In this document: positions 30,501 to 45,500 of the stretch, piece by piece
Numbering within the stretch: the stretch's first letter is position 1
Layout of the letters: every line of letters begins with the position of its first letter
From: Ciona intestinalis
Taxonomy: Eukaryota; Chordata; Ascidiacea; Phlebobranchia; Cionidae
DNA: 64,000 nt
Direction: 5' to 3'
Assembly: GCF_000224145.3 (NCBI RefSeq)
Contig: NW_004190371.2
Location: forward strand, 186,001 to 250,000
Translations under genes and position numbers: made by a program
The notes under the pieces: model-generated
What the model was told of the DNA's origin: nothing
The model's database searches: none
The model's input: the letters and a program-made list of their open reading frames with translations, nothing else

Positions 30501-33500
30501 CTCTCATGAACAAGGAACGTAATTCTTCGTAATCCAGTTTCAAACAATTCAACCTAAAGTATTAACATTATCATAATAATGTATTTAAACTAAACAAACT
30601 AACAGTGATATATTAATACAAGTTGCACTTAATGAACAGAAGACTTGACGTGGTAAAAAAATCTGTGCAGGTTTATAAGCATATAGGTTTAAAGCATTAA
30701 AAATGTTATTAGTAGTGTTATTGTTATTTTGAATGTTACTCTTAAAGCAGCTCCTTCATTTTTAAGTTTAAACAGCTTTAATATATATATAGAATTAACC
30801 TTAAAACTGTTCTTATATATATATGTACCCAATATTTTACCAGATAGTATCCACTAATATCCTCTACCTATTATCCGCGATCTAAATTTAAATATTATCC
30901 TTATAACAGCTTATATTTTAAAATTTCTCAACATTTTACCAGCTAGTAATAACTATTTAATATCTCACCTTATGTTCTTTCACGAATTCATGGAATTGAT
31001 TATTTAGCATGTCATCATCCGTTCTATGGCTGGTGGAGATTGCAACGTTTAATATATGAATGGGTTCATCACTGACACTGCATAAGGATGTGGAGTCCTC
31101 ATCTTTTGAGCTCACCGAAGTAACGAGGCTGGCTGAGGATCCAAAGCTTCCCACGCATGATGACATCATGGCCGTGGTCGAGTTTGAACGATCGAAGAAG
31201 ATGGGCGAATCAGGAGGGCTCGCGTTGTGGAAGCATTTCATGATGGATGAGAAGTGTCTGCGGGGGGGGGGGTAGTTGGTTATTTATATTCAATAATGTT
31301 TTAAACGACTGCCGTTTTGCTGCTGATTTAAATGGTATGATCTTAATTACCTTTTAAGGAACAAAAATGTATGTCATGTTTTGTAAGTGTATGTTATTAC
31401 TTTACTCATGGACCACAATAAGATTTATATATAAGCTGTTTAAATAAAGCGATTTATCTTGATATAAATGTTCCACCAAGTACTCACAGTTTAAATGCAT
31501 CAAAGTTACTGAAAGCTGCCATGATTCCCATCCTCTGGCATGGAGGTAAAGTGCTTGGGTCCATTGCATTCAATCCCTCGCCCACACTTGCTACTTTAGG
31601 TAGTGAGGAAGTGCTTGGGATCTGGTATTCACGCTGGTGTAAGCTGTGTGAAGGGTTATATGATTGATAAATACTATTTAACTGATTGAGTTTAATCTAT
31701 AGGGGTAATGTTTTTTATTTTTTAGTAAAGTTGGGGTGATCTTATTAAAATACAGTTGCACTCAAAAGTTAACAAGCATAGGAAATCTTGAATAATGTGG
31801 TGAATGTAATATATTACAGGTATGCTTGTTTATATAAACACATATAAAACTATGTTAAAACATATATAATGTCTCATGTCACCCAGTTTCAAAAAGTACC
31901 CAACATTCCGCATATAGTTTGACCGTCGTAAATTAACAGCATTAACGACACAATTCGGCAAACTACATTTCATACACTTTTTTAAGGTTAGAATCAAAAT
32001 GATTTTACTTTCAAAATAAGAATGAAAGTAATAAACACTGTTAGAATTGTGGGCCAAGGGTTAAAAAGTACCCAATGATTAGGCTATACATAAAATGTTA
32101 AGCTGTTGTAGCCATTGAAAGTGAATCATTTAAATAAAAATAGTTTATAATAATTTTATAATACATTGTACAAAGATGTATTAAAAACTGTTGTTACAGA
32201 ACACCATCACCAAATTATTAAAACACAAGAAGCTGTTAAGCAAATATGTGCTTGTCACATCACATAGTCAAAAAAAGTCAATAATTTAATTATTTCACCC
32301 AATCAATAAATTAATTGCTGTTAAGAATTTTACTAAGCTACTGGACTAAGAATTAATTGCAATTATTTGATTTGCATTGCAACATTAATCATGTACCACC
32401 AGCACAGCAAACATCATGCTTTATTCTAATTTAACCTTTCCATGGATTTCTCCTCCTTTGATAAGATGGCACATGATGGGTTTTGCGGAAACCTTTAAAA
32501 ACTTACATTCACACAACTATCTATGTATGGTGTTGCCGAATGGCGTATGAATATAAGCGTGAAAAAGATCTTTGTTTGGTATTTGTCTTGTGGTCTTTTT
32601 AAAGGATCAATAAAAATACGATAATATAAAGATCACAAAACAAACACCAGAAGATAGCTCTCATACTTATAATACAACTATCTATTTCAACTCTATCAGC
32701 CTTAGTGGTTCTCTTCATTAAAGCTTGTATTAATTTAGCTTGGCATAAACTAACTAATAAATTTAAGTTTTTTAAAAATTGATATCAATATACTACTAAG
32801 CAGCGTTGTATGTTCAGGTATATGCGAAAGGTATTATTAATACAAGCAAATATCATTAATACAAATGCATGTATGCAGCATTCCTTACAAAACTATACAT
32901 GTACCCGCAGAATTATGCACACACTGAATACACCTGCATGTTAGAAAAAAGCCACCACAATTATGTGTCAAGCGTTTGTTACTCACCGATTAGGATGTGT
33001 GGTTGGTAGCATAAACTGGAACTCGAGAATACAATTTCCCTCCCCAATCTCATGGTGTTGGACACTGTTTAACTCGTATGCAATGTATGATCTTCGTACA
33101 TATACCTGTTAATATAGTATGGTTGCATTATGCACACTCCTAAATAATAAACAAATCTAGTGAAAATCTGATATACACCTAATGCCTGATATAAGTATAC
33201 CACATAGGCCTACCCTATTTATGATATAGTGTATTTGTCATTTTTAAAGCACCTGTAATGGCAAGACAAGTTTACTAAAATGAACAGTTGCTTTGTAGAT
33301 AACAAAATATCAAAACAAAACATTAATTTAAATACACAAGCTTCTGATGCCAGGCAGAAAGCATGGTTTAAGCGACAAATAAAAGTTATTATTTTATTAT
33401 TATTTACCTATATTACAAAGCATTGTACTTTACATTGATAAACATAGAAGTCTCACATAGAAGTCTTTGTAAATGTCCAAAGGTAAAAGTTTGTATTTCA

Positions 33501-36500
33501 CATACATAGATAAACATAGAATTCTCACCTCAAAAGCAGCCATCCTAACCACAGGGTTGGCATGGTAGAAGAAATCGGGTAAAACATCAAATATCGTGGT
33601 TTCCGATAAAATCAACTTCTTTAAATGCTCCGGACAAAACTCAGTTCCATAAGAACCAATGGATGACAGAAATATTGACTCAAGCTGAAAAAGTGGGGAA
33701 ATTGTAAGTTGGCTAGACCATTGACTCTCAAACTGCTAGGTGTGTCACACAACTTTTCGTAAGTAGAAATAAATTATGAGAATTTTTGACATGTATTTTT
33801 TGGATTGCAAAAATAGGAGCTTTAATAAATGTGGTGTGCAGCAAAAACAGATACAGTAGATCAAATGTACTATGAACCTAAAAAGGTTGAGAACTGCTGA
33901 TCAGGTGTATAGAAATTTAATTTGTCTAATAATTAAGTGCAAAAAAACACATGTCCTAAAGACACATTCTGATTGATAAAGCACAATCAAAGTGCCATTG
34001 ATTACCCTTATGATGTTTAATAAAATGTATAGCACTGGAAAGTCGGAAATTTAATCTTAGCTTCATGTTTGTTGTCCTGGCATCATTTAAGGTTTACTCA
34101 GATTTTACTTGTTTTGCTACTTTGTATACACAAATTTACTTTTGTTTGAATTGATAATATATGTGGGTCAATAGGTTATATAAGGTCACTCCAATCATTA
34201 AATAGGTCACTGTATAAAATAAGTGACAACTCAATGTACCTAAGGTGCATAACAAGCTGTATATATGTCACAACATTCAATGGTGTAGCATGCTGCTGCG
34301 TTTGACTAAATCATATTCCGCCAAACTAGCCTTGCAGCGTGCACCTAGTAATCTAATAACTTTTTATCGTTTAGTCGGTACAGCTGTCAGCAATAGTTAA
34401 TTGGTTATGTGGTTTACTGAAGTTTGGGATGTGCTGTTGTTTGAAGAGAACAAACATTCATTCTTTTAGCTCGGTAAACCTTCATAAGTATTAGTTTAGT
34501 TCACCTGGTTATGTCTTAATTCATATGGGGGTTGATGGGCTGCAATTAACACTTGGCGAGCTTTCAAAGCAACTTTTGAATTCTCTTGTTTGCTCAACAA
34601 TGCTAGTTGTTCCAGAACTGTCGCCACATCTGGTGGTAGTGAATGGTCTCGTCCAGAAACACAACCCTGGGAAATGAAGTGTGGATGATTAGAATGTAGT
34701 TAGCCTTGCATGGTAGGGCTTTGACAATTGTTATAACATCATACATTTCATGCCTGCTTACGAGTTCCCTTGTATTTAACTTTGCAGGTAATAATTTTTG
34801 GATTTTTTTGAACTTTTTAGTTTGTAAAGTATGGCTGACAATTTAGACAATCCATAAGGTAAGGTCAAGGTACCATTCTGGGTTGGAACAAATATTCTTT
34901 GCACCACCATTATAACCCAACTCAAATATTTCGATTTTCCTACTAAACAACAATATATGCTAGACAGGGTCCATTAAATCTTAATATACAAATTAAAGGT
35001 ACAACTTCAACTTACAATAAGTTCAATGATGAGTGAGTTTTTGTTCCCCACATTTGCATGCGATAAAATGTCTTCCACTACAGCTCGGACATTATCTTTC
35101 CTCTTGTCTCGTATTGCGACCACACTTTTGTCGAACGAACCATGTTGGAACTCTAGCTCCACCCGGTGATAATCAAGTACAAGTCCGAGAACAACGTTTT
35201 TCATGTGACCTCGAATTCCGTTGCGATATCTGAAAAGTTTGTAAAAAATAATTTCTGATATTCAATTACAAAAAAAACTTCATGAGTTAGATTCAATGGT
35301 TTTATTTCACTACAACCTTAATTGCTTAAACTTATTTTATATAAATTTAGTATTGTACTAAAACTTACTTAATTACTAGAACTTTTTTTCTAAAGTTGTT
35401 GTTTACAAATACAACATGCATTACAAATTACAATCATATATATGTTACGGCCCCAGTTATTTTAACTTACTTGTTTACTACTTGTAATATGGGCTGGGTG
35501 TTCACAAAGAAAACATCTTGGTCCGATTTATTTGTGAGGGTTGCAGCGAATGCGTCAACTGTGCGTCGAATACGGGAACCAGGGAATTGTGACATCATAG
35601 AGGTGATATTGGACGCATAACTTGCCATCTCACGACGAATACTTTTCTCAACTTTGGCCGGTAATCGACCTGATATGTTGGTCATCACCTCCTGGAATAA
35701 TGTTTTAATTTTTAGATACAAATTAAAAGATTTTATGAATATGATGAAAATAAGGATAAATAATCACTGTTTTACAAATGATCCCACTTTTATGTTGCAA
35801 ATGATTAGTGTTCTATATATGGTGTTTTAACCACTGTTTCGCTGCGACGCAAGGATAAATAAGTTAAACAAACCTGTAGCTCCAATAATGGCAGAGATGG
35901 ATCTTTAAGTGCACTCATCAACATCCGGACTGCTTCGTGCATCTTTTCCATAAATATTTCATGCGGATGACAAAGACCTTTCATAATGCAGGAAAGTCTT
36001 TTGTGTGCTACCTCGTAAATCTGGTGATGACAAAAGATAATTTGATGAGAATATTTCAAATATTGGGTAGAAATGTAGAAATAGTATAAGCAGTGGTGTA
36101 GCCAGGTGGTTTCATAACCCTCCTTAAAAAAACACAAAAATAATTGAAACATAAAACTGGGAGTTTAGGCGAAAGAGGAGTTTGTTTAAAAAAACACCTT
36201 TTTGCTAAAACACCTCTGATATTTTTCTGGCTGTGCCACTGAGTGTAAAGGCTCTTTTTATAAAGTTGGAATAAAATCTTCAAAATTCAATGTTCCAAAC
36301 TACATGAGTGTTTATAAAATAAACAAAGATTTCATAGAAAATTTGGGCATCGATTTCTTGTAACTAACCTTGTGCGATTTCTCTTTACTTGGAAGTTCCT
36401 CAGTACCTTGTAAGTTGAGAAGTTGACCTTGGAATAATTCAGCTCGACGTACGCATGAAGGATCATCAGGAGTTAGTCTGTGGAAATGTATTTAAATTTA

Positions 36501-39500
36501 TATTCAATGATGATGTAATAATGTATTACATTCTTTAATCAATTAAGCTTTACAAATATACAAGAATTCCTTTTCAGAAAATGTAAAAAGTTATTTTAAA
36601 ACCCTGTTGAGCTGCAAGGTAGATGAAACATTGGTCAAATTAACAATATTTGTTAATTTTTATGCCAGAGGATTAGTTTTAAATAAATATATGTACATTA
36701 TTTGCAGAAACAGCAGCGCAATATCAAAAGATTTGCTAAAAAACATAATTTCTAATTTAATTTTTTTTCTTAATACAAGTATTTTTAAAATACATTCATT
36801 CTAATATAAATGACAAGACATCACCTTGCTATGATGGATCCAGGTTCAAGTACCGCTCCTGCCCGCTTCACATAATGTATGTTCCCACTCTCAGGTGCAG
36901 TAAGTGACATAACCATCTTCATAACTTCTATCTCAGCATAAGTTTGCCCAGCAAACACATGAGCCCCATCTTCAACTATAAAGTTGATCAACTTGCCAGC
37001 TGATGGGCCTCGCAGTATGGAAGGGTCGTTCTCTTTCTCAAACACCGAGGTTTGGTTGTTGATTGTTACACGGTACCTAAAGTAAAATTATATGAAGTTA
37101 TAAATATGGTAGGGGGTGTACAGGCTTGGCTTGGTGTTGTGTAATGGGCCAACTTTGGTCTAAATCTTAGGTTACATAGGTGTATCATGTAGGACCTCAC
37201 CCATATAGGATAGAATGTGCATATACAATGTTTGGTAAACTCTGGCCTAAATCAAGTCCTATGGCATGTCATGTTATGTAGGACCTCCCCATATAGATTA
37301 GAGTGTTTTATGGCTGCCCCACCGGTAAGCTGGTTCACTTGTGGTAGTGGTAATAAGCCGTATGGGGTATTAGTATCATTACTAAGCTTTATTTCAATTT
37401 TTTCATATGTAAAAATACATTACATTTGCCTTTAGTTGTTTTGCTCACAACCAATAATGATTTGTAAACCAGTCACCGTAATGACGTATTTGTCAACCAA
37501 ATATCCTGTGTTATTTCCGTCACACTAATGTGTGCATACGATGGTGTGTGTTTGGTTTCAGCAGGTTAAACCGGTTTAACTGCCGCTATTACACACACTG
37601 CAGTCTACACCATGTTTAAATGTTACCACACAGCACATATATTAATACCTGTCAACTTCTTCTTTCATGTATGTAGTGCGACTTATACCATCCAATGACA
37701 GAAGCAATCCTCCATCACTTAAACTGGATAAGAAATAGAAGAAATATTAATTAATAAATATATATAATGCTTAATTAATTATTAATACAGCAGATAGAAT
37801 GAGTTAAATATTACCATTTATATTTATATATCTGGTAAGGCACTAAATACAAAGGTATAGAAAATGTTTCTCTGTTTGATGCTACATAAGTTACACACAT
37901 GGTAACTCGTAAGCGGGCACTGTTGTTGCCTACTTGCGATAGGAATAAGTTACATTTATTAATTCATACTTAGATATAAAAGTAGCTTGGGAGTTTGGGA
38001 AATAGGCCAGCTTTGGCCCAAATCAACGGTCTGGCATTTACCTCACCCATACAGAATAGCAATACAGGAACATATTGTACTTATGTAAGGTAATAATGTA
38101 ATTAATTATTGATTATTCTCAAATAAAACCATATATATATACTTAATGGTTATTCCCATATACATACTTAATCATTATTCCCATATAAAACCATGTGACA
38201 TACTGAATAATACTAAAACTTGTGACGTATGTGTATTCTGACTCACCTATATACATCAACTTCCATGTTCCAATCATTACATTGTATGTAATAACTATTA
38301 TCCGATGTCTTGGTGACCTTGAGTACATATTTAACACCTTGTGCTATCAACTCCACTGTCTCACTTGTGTGTAGACTTGTAGATGTGAGCACTTGGCCTC
38401 TGCATGGATGGTGAAATTAAAATATTTAAACATGCTTCCAAGTAATTAAAAAGTATTTTTTTTAATAAACAAAAAATATAAATACATATACATTTTAGAA
38501 AAGAAAAAGAAAAGAAAAGTATAACTCAGGCCAGGTTTTCAAATGCAGGAAGCAACTAAGATGTTGTTATTTGCAACCTTGAAATTTACTACCATATTAC
38601 TTATTAAAAGGGCAAACATAAAATATCAAACTTTTTATACAAATGGAAATGTTCAAATGTGATTTTGTTGGTAAATTTAAAAGGTTGATGAGTGTCGTTT
38701 GTTTAATATTGATATACAAATACAAGTTTATACAAGGTCATATGTTTGATCTTCTAAAATTCTAGTAGGCACAAGTTGATGTTACATAACAACCCATGTT
38801 TCATTGTGTTGTGTGTGGCCCCTTTCATAGTTACCCAACCATACAATACATTAATTCATTCATTAATTAAATGTTTCACTTTATATTACAAAATTAATTA
38901 AATTTACCTTTCTAGTGAGTTGACATAAAAGTCAAATCTTGCTTTGTATTTTGAATCAGCAATGTGCAAAGCACAACATACCAAACCAACAGTCGTGCAT
39001 GGTTGTTCAGACTGTAACAATAAGATGTCGTCAATATATTGTTTGTTTGGATATAAAGTCTAGTTTACATAATCACTTCACCCACGCACTTATTCAATAC
39101 AATGTGCTGATTGAAACATTAATATGTCTGGTAAATATTTACAAATTCCCAGTCTGGCAACCTTCAACCTAGTATTTGTGGGCAGATAACATTAAACGTT
39201 GGCAGATTCATTCGAGTCGCCTTGAAAGGATAAGTAAACAGCATGATCAATCCAAAGGTTAGAAAAGTAATGGGTCAGCAAAAATCAGGTTTGTTTGGAA
39301 AATATCGGGTAGAACTCTGACAGCAGGTCATTTTTAAACACACAACATGTTGTGCAAGTCTGTTTACTTAGTTGTTCATGTTTAGCACAAGTAAACAAAT
39401 AAGTACAAACTTATTTTTGATTTTACCTGTTAGATTGCTATAAAAAATACTATCACATACTTAAATGGTTAAGAAAAATTGATTTCTTTATTTTTTACCT

Positions 39501-42500
39501 TGACTTTATCAGCAATCAAAGCATCCAACCATGCTGTATCAATCTGGTTATGTTGAAAACAAGGGTCTTCCAACAATCTACCAAGATATTCAACTGTGGT
39601 GCGGAAGTCCCCACGAATAGAAAGTTCTTTTAATGCCATAACCATGTTTCTGTGGTTTGGGTAAAACAACAAAATATTCACATCATTGTATAACTGTATC
39701 CTCACAATTCTTCAAAACATTGTTAATTTTTAAACACACGATTAGAAAATATAGAAAGCTATTTGCTAACCGTATTAATATTACCCCACAGTACTAACTA
39801 TTAATTACTAGTGAACACTTGATTTTAAAATTAAGCCAGTTTTCTTCAACAATGAAATAAATGAAAGTTAAACTCACGAAATTGCATATTCCCTGTTCTC
39901 TCCCCATGCAAAGCAGTGACCAAATTGTGAATCAGCAAATTCATGCAAACCCCCTGCTGCAGCTACACTGAAGTAACCCCACACGTTCTTATTGCTTCGA
40001 AAGTTTAATTCCTGCACGGTACCTGTGGATGTGAAACCAAGTTAAAAAGTGTTGAACAGGCCATGAACGAACCATAAACTAATAGAAAAGAAAATAATAG
40101 CAATGAAAAGTAAGTTCAATAAACGCCCCAGGTGTTTGATAATGGGCCAACTCCGGCATAAATCTTAGGTTCTTGACAAGGACCTCAGTCACCTCACCCA
40201 CATAGAACATAATAATGTAGTCTGTTGAATAAACCATGATCGAGCTATAAACTGATAGAAAAGAAAATAAAAGCAATGAAAATTAAGTTAAATAAACAAT
40301 GGTGTATGTGGTAACACCCTGGGTGTTTGGGTAATGGGCCAACTCCGGCTTAAATCTTAGGTTCTTGACAAGGACCTCACCCACATAGAATATAATGTAG
40401 TTTACGAATTATGCATGCCTACATCAATCAGATAACTAATGAAACCTCACCGGAGCTGGGTTTAAATCCTTCATCAGGATTCTCACTAGTGATCCTGGCA
40501 GCGATCACGTGACCATGAGGTTCAGGTTTATGTTGGGGCCTGGGTGGGAATAATGTTAACTGTGTATGTAAGTAATTGTAATGGTGCAGGTTATGTTACT
40601 TTACAAAACCTGATATATTTACTATCGAAGGAAACCATGGCAGATTGGGTAGACTCCACTGTCAAGTGGTCATTTAAAAGACATTTAATAGAATGATCGA
40701 TATGAAAGTGATATAATAAAGCAATTACCACTAATTAATACGAAACTATACAACACACATGTGCAATTAATACTAACCAATACATAACCATACAAGATAC
40801 AATATATGCCACAAATACTCATTTTATCAATAAATAATACTCAACATACTGTGTGAAGTCAATAGGGTTGGTGGACCATGGATCCTCCCCATATAATATA
40901 CGGATGTCCCTCATACGATGGAGAGGTATCCCCATGGCAACCTGTAGTTGGGCGGCAGGAAGGTTCACGTCGGCAACCATCTCTGTGCACGGGTGCTCCA
41001 CCTAGTGAGAATAAATTTTCATTTTTAAATTTGAATTTGGCAGATATATTGCTTGTTTAGTATATTTTAAAATTATTACTCTTTATTCTATGTGGGTGAG
41101 GTGTTACAGTCAGAGTGTGGCACGCACGTCAAAGGACTTAAGGTTTAGGCCAGAGTTATCACATTATCCGACACCCAATGTGGTACAACCCATGGTAGCA
41201 CATGAAGCAACGAACCAGATATCATAGCGTCAGACATACAAAACAAATACTTTAATTGAAACACCAGTTCTAAAAATCCACAAGAAACAATAATGAATCC
41301 TAACCTGAAGTCTTGGGTTAAGTTCAAGGAAGTGATAACTTCCATCATCACTGAACAAATATTCCACTGTTCCTGCACTTACATAACCCACCATCTTAGC
41401 TAGAACAACTGCATCCTGTAAAGATAAAGCACTGTAAGTTGGAATTTATAGCAAACACATTGCACAAATAATTATCAGGTCAGTTTTACTAGAATTTTTG
41501 AAAATAATTATTCAGAAAATACAAATATATATTTCCTAAGTTAAATAATTATATTTCCAAAACAACACACAATTATACATATATATATGCTGTTGCTACC
41601 AGGTGTATTACATGTCTGGAAATCCAAATAAATATTGCCAAACGTTCTATTTAAAACTTAAATACATATTATTATCTATTCACGATCAGTTGATTAGCAC
41701 CTTTTCCATTCTTGTCCACACTTCTTCACTAGTAACAGTGGTTGGAGCTTCTTCAATGATCTTCTGATGTCTTCTTTGAATGGAGCAATCTCTTCCAAAC
41801 AATGAAATAGCATTCCCATATTGATCAGCAAGAACTTGGACTTCAAGATGGCGAGATCTGTAGTAAACAACTTGCCATATTATTAACTGCTATATAGGGT
41901 AACCAATCTTTAGGTGACGGTGTATAATATGGAATATTATATTTCATTAAATTAAATCAATGGGCAAAAAAGTATTGCCAGAGCAGAGACAAGATTAGTT
42001 GCTACTGTCTACCAAACAGGATATTACCTAGACAGTTATTAATTTTCATTTGGGTAAATTAACTTTTATTATCCATAATCCTTCTAACAGGCAATATCGT
42101 AAATCAAAATGTCATTTTCACAGCTGATGTCAACTAATTAATCTAATTATGCTGCCATTACTGTGTGGCAAGCTTCATAACGAATATTGGAGAACCAGGG
42201 ACTTCTGATTGAACTTGTCTAAGAGCAGCTGGGAAATCTTCAGCATTTGCGACCTTCCTTATTCCCTTCCCACCCCCACCTTCTGAAGCTTTGATCATCA
42301 CAGGATACCCAATCCTCTGTGCTGCCTATGGTGTATGGGTGATGTTAATGCTTCATATTACATCATTCAGTATGGCATGCAAAAAGTTAATCATAGGAAA
42401 GTAATAACATAAAATGTTAATGCCTATAGATGCATTGAAAATGGTATTGGCGTTACTTCAAATCATAATAGGCTTCATGTTTTTTAATTTTTAATAAAAT

Positions 42501-45500
42501 TTGGGGTGACATTGCTAAAATAAAGTAAAATTACACCCATAGTAATCGAATAGTACAAGAGTAAAAAGCTGTGGGGCATAAAATTGAGTTGGTCAAACTT
42601 ATGATGACATGTATCATACACAATAGATGTGAAATTAGAAATCTGTGTACTTCTAAATTTATCACATGTAAGATGTGACATTTGTATTGTATTGTGTTCC
42701 ATTTCTTTCTATTCTATATGGGTGAGGAAAGGTCCCGTGGTAATGCAAATCCGAAATTTTCCATGCATAGTTAAGGCATGTGATTGTTGGTAACATCATG
42801 TATTAAATTTTAATCTATATGGGTAAGGTCTTGTGGTAAAGCATGTATTGAGGCCCGGAGGGCTAGAATTCAGGCTGGAGTTAACACATTAACACCAAGT
42901 ACACAATTTACATCATACGTTCATACCTGCAGAGCATTCTCCACCCCTTGAACACAGCCTTGCATATAAATATCATCAGGGACAACAATAGGTGTAAATG
43001 TAGCTGTGGTATCTTCTTGTTCATTGTTTGCTTGGTTAGGTTGCGAAGTATAATCCACAGTTAAACCTGAACCACTCCATGGTAGTGTAGGAACACCAGC
43101 TGTTTGTGCCACGATCGAAGATGCTATTTTGTCACCTAGATGGAATACATTGGCTTTAAATACCATATAGGCTATACATTAATTGCTTATCATGTACGTT
43201 TAAATTAATTCTTTTCTAACAAATACTACATAATTCATATATAAAAATATATATTACATATTAAATTCAAATTGTATATATAATATATATATTATATTAA
43301 ATATATCTATAACACACAATTTGAAAACTGTGACGAGAAAGTAATTTTAAAATATATTACAAGTGTACTTTTTATTCAAGTAATTTTGAAAAAAACAGTG
43401 GCTTTTATTTATTAGATATTTTTATATTTTATGTGATATTAATCTGCAAACTTTTCTATAAAGCAAAACTTACCGAGTGCCCACATAGCGGAAGCAGACG
43501 GTCCCAAAAATGCAATGTTGGCTTTACTTAACATTTCCGGCAACTTTGGATTTTCACTGGCATGTCCCCAACCAGCCCATACGGCCTGTTAATTATACAA
43601 ACTCATGAGTGATATAAGTACGAAATAACACAGGTGTTAAGAGCATAATAGCTAGGTAGAGATACATTGTGGCATGGATAAGAATAGAATGTATAATCAA
43701 GTGCTAAGCCTCAATCTCACACCACAATTGAACAAGATCATATCGAAGGTTTTTTACAAATTACAGGTTTGTATTCGCATGAAACCACCAAAGCTGCGAA
43801 GTCACTTCCTTTCACACAGGTATGTATTCATTATTGTGTTGTCACACAGACACAGAGTGTGTGACACAGTGTTATGCTAGGTTGAATTCTACCTAGAATG
43901 TTAGGTTACTATAGGGCAAACAAATAGCGTGGGTGGTATCATTCATGTGTGAGTCATACACCATTCACAATAGCTACACCCTACAAGCACTCTTCGCCTC
44001 TTTGTATATATTTTTGTAAAAAGGTTGACCGTTATTCGTGACATTGAAGCATATAACATAAGGTGCCATATATTTATGCGGCTACTTTAATTTATGTATT
44101 AAACATCAAAGTTGTTAATACACAATTATACAGTTCATGTATATTGTAATAACATAGAAAGTCATAGATCAATAAATCAAGACCATTTTACTGGTGTGTA
44201 ATAAAGACTTAAAATACTAGACTGTTAAAAAGTTCTTATTCCTTATTACGTTGAAATATGTGTTATATTCCCACAATTTCACCCACCATAAAATAAACAG
44301 ATATAAATAATTGATATAACGACCAACCTGGACAGCTGTTCTTCGAGCCAAGTCAAGAATAAGTTCCACATTCGCATAATTATTATTGTTTGCACCACCA
44401 GGAACATGAACATAGCTGTCAGCCATCTTTATATATTCAGCATTCGCGTTTAAATCTTCGGGTGTAACCATGGCAACAAAATGAATAGGTTTCTCATTCC
44501 TAAACAATTCATACGGCCATCTTCGAAATGATCTCATGCAATTTACAGGCGCGAATTCATTATTTGCAAGGAGAATCTAAGTGAAGTTCAATATTAAATA
44601 GGAATAAATACCGCTATTTTGGATACCTGGGCAACAGAGGTTATAACAAAGACACGGTACCCTATTTTAAACACCTACATGCTTACGGGATAACTCAAAT
44701 GCAACTTTGTGGGTAAAGGTGAATACTATTTTGGAATTTTTTTATGTATGGCTGACAATTTGGACAACACATAACGGACCACTAGATTGAAGCAATTGCT
44801 ATTGAGTGTCTTGACCAATGACACATACAGTTCCATAATAGTAGCAGCATCGAGCATTAAACCTCTTATTCTTTGGCCATGCCATGATGGCACTTATAAC
44901 TACTTTGCTTTTATCAACAGACAAAGTAAACCAGTGTTAAACAACTTACCTTTTCAATAACATTGTTTCCCCCTAGTATCTTAACCAGTTCTGGCATAGT
45001 AGCTGCAACACTACGGCTAGATCCCTTCCTTGATATTTGCTTACGCATTGGGTTCTTGTTAACACTGGGTAAGTTTGGGTTTGAACTCGAAGCAGTTGGC
45101 GAAGAAGCATTTTCACTTTGCTCAGGTGTTGATTCATTTCTGTGAAGTAGAAGATTTAATTAAATGCACAATACCATTTTTGAATTAACTACAGCGGGTG
45201 TTCTTGTTTTAAAGTTTTGGGGATTACTTTAAAACAAAGATTCAACAATAACAATAAGCCAAAACGATCCCCCATAAACAATGTACTATTATTATTGGTA
45301 TAATGATTTTATCTAAAAAACTATTAGCATGTAGATAGGGACACATGGTCATATCACGCACTCATTATCAAAGCATTCAGCTTCCCAATATTCTTCTTCT
45401 ACAATAGGTTGCATTGGGAGTGGCCAAGTCATGGATCTCCTAACACCACCGGATGATCTGGGAGATTTACGCCACCCTCTCCTTAATTGACTGTATTGTG

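Noticed and set aside
33719..33899. complete hAT MITE
   Set aside because: The ends are only imperfectly inverted and no 8-bp target duplication is found, so I kept it as a low-confidence fragment inside the intron entry.
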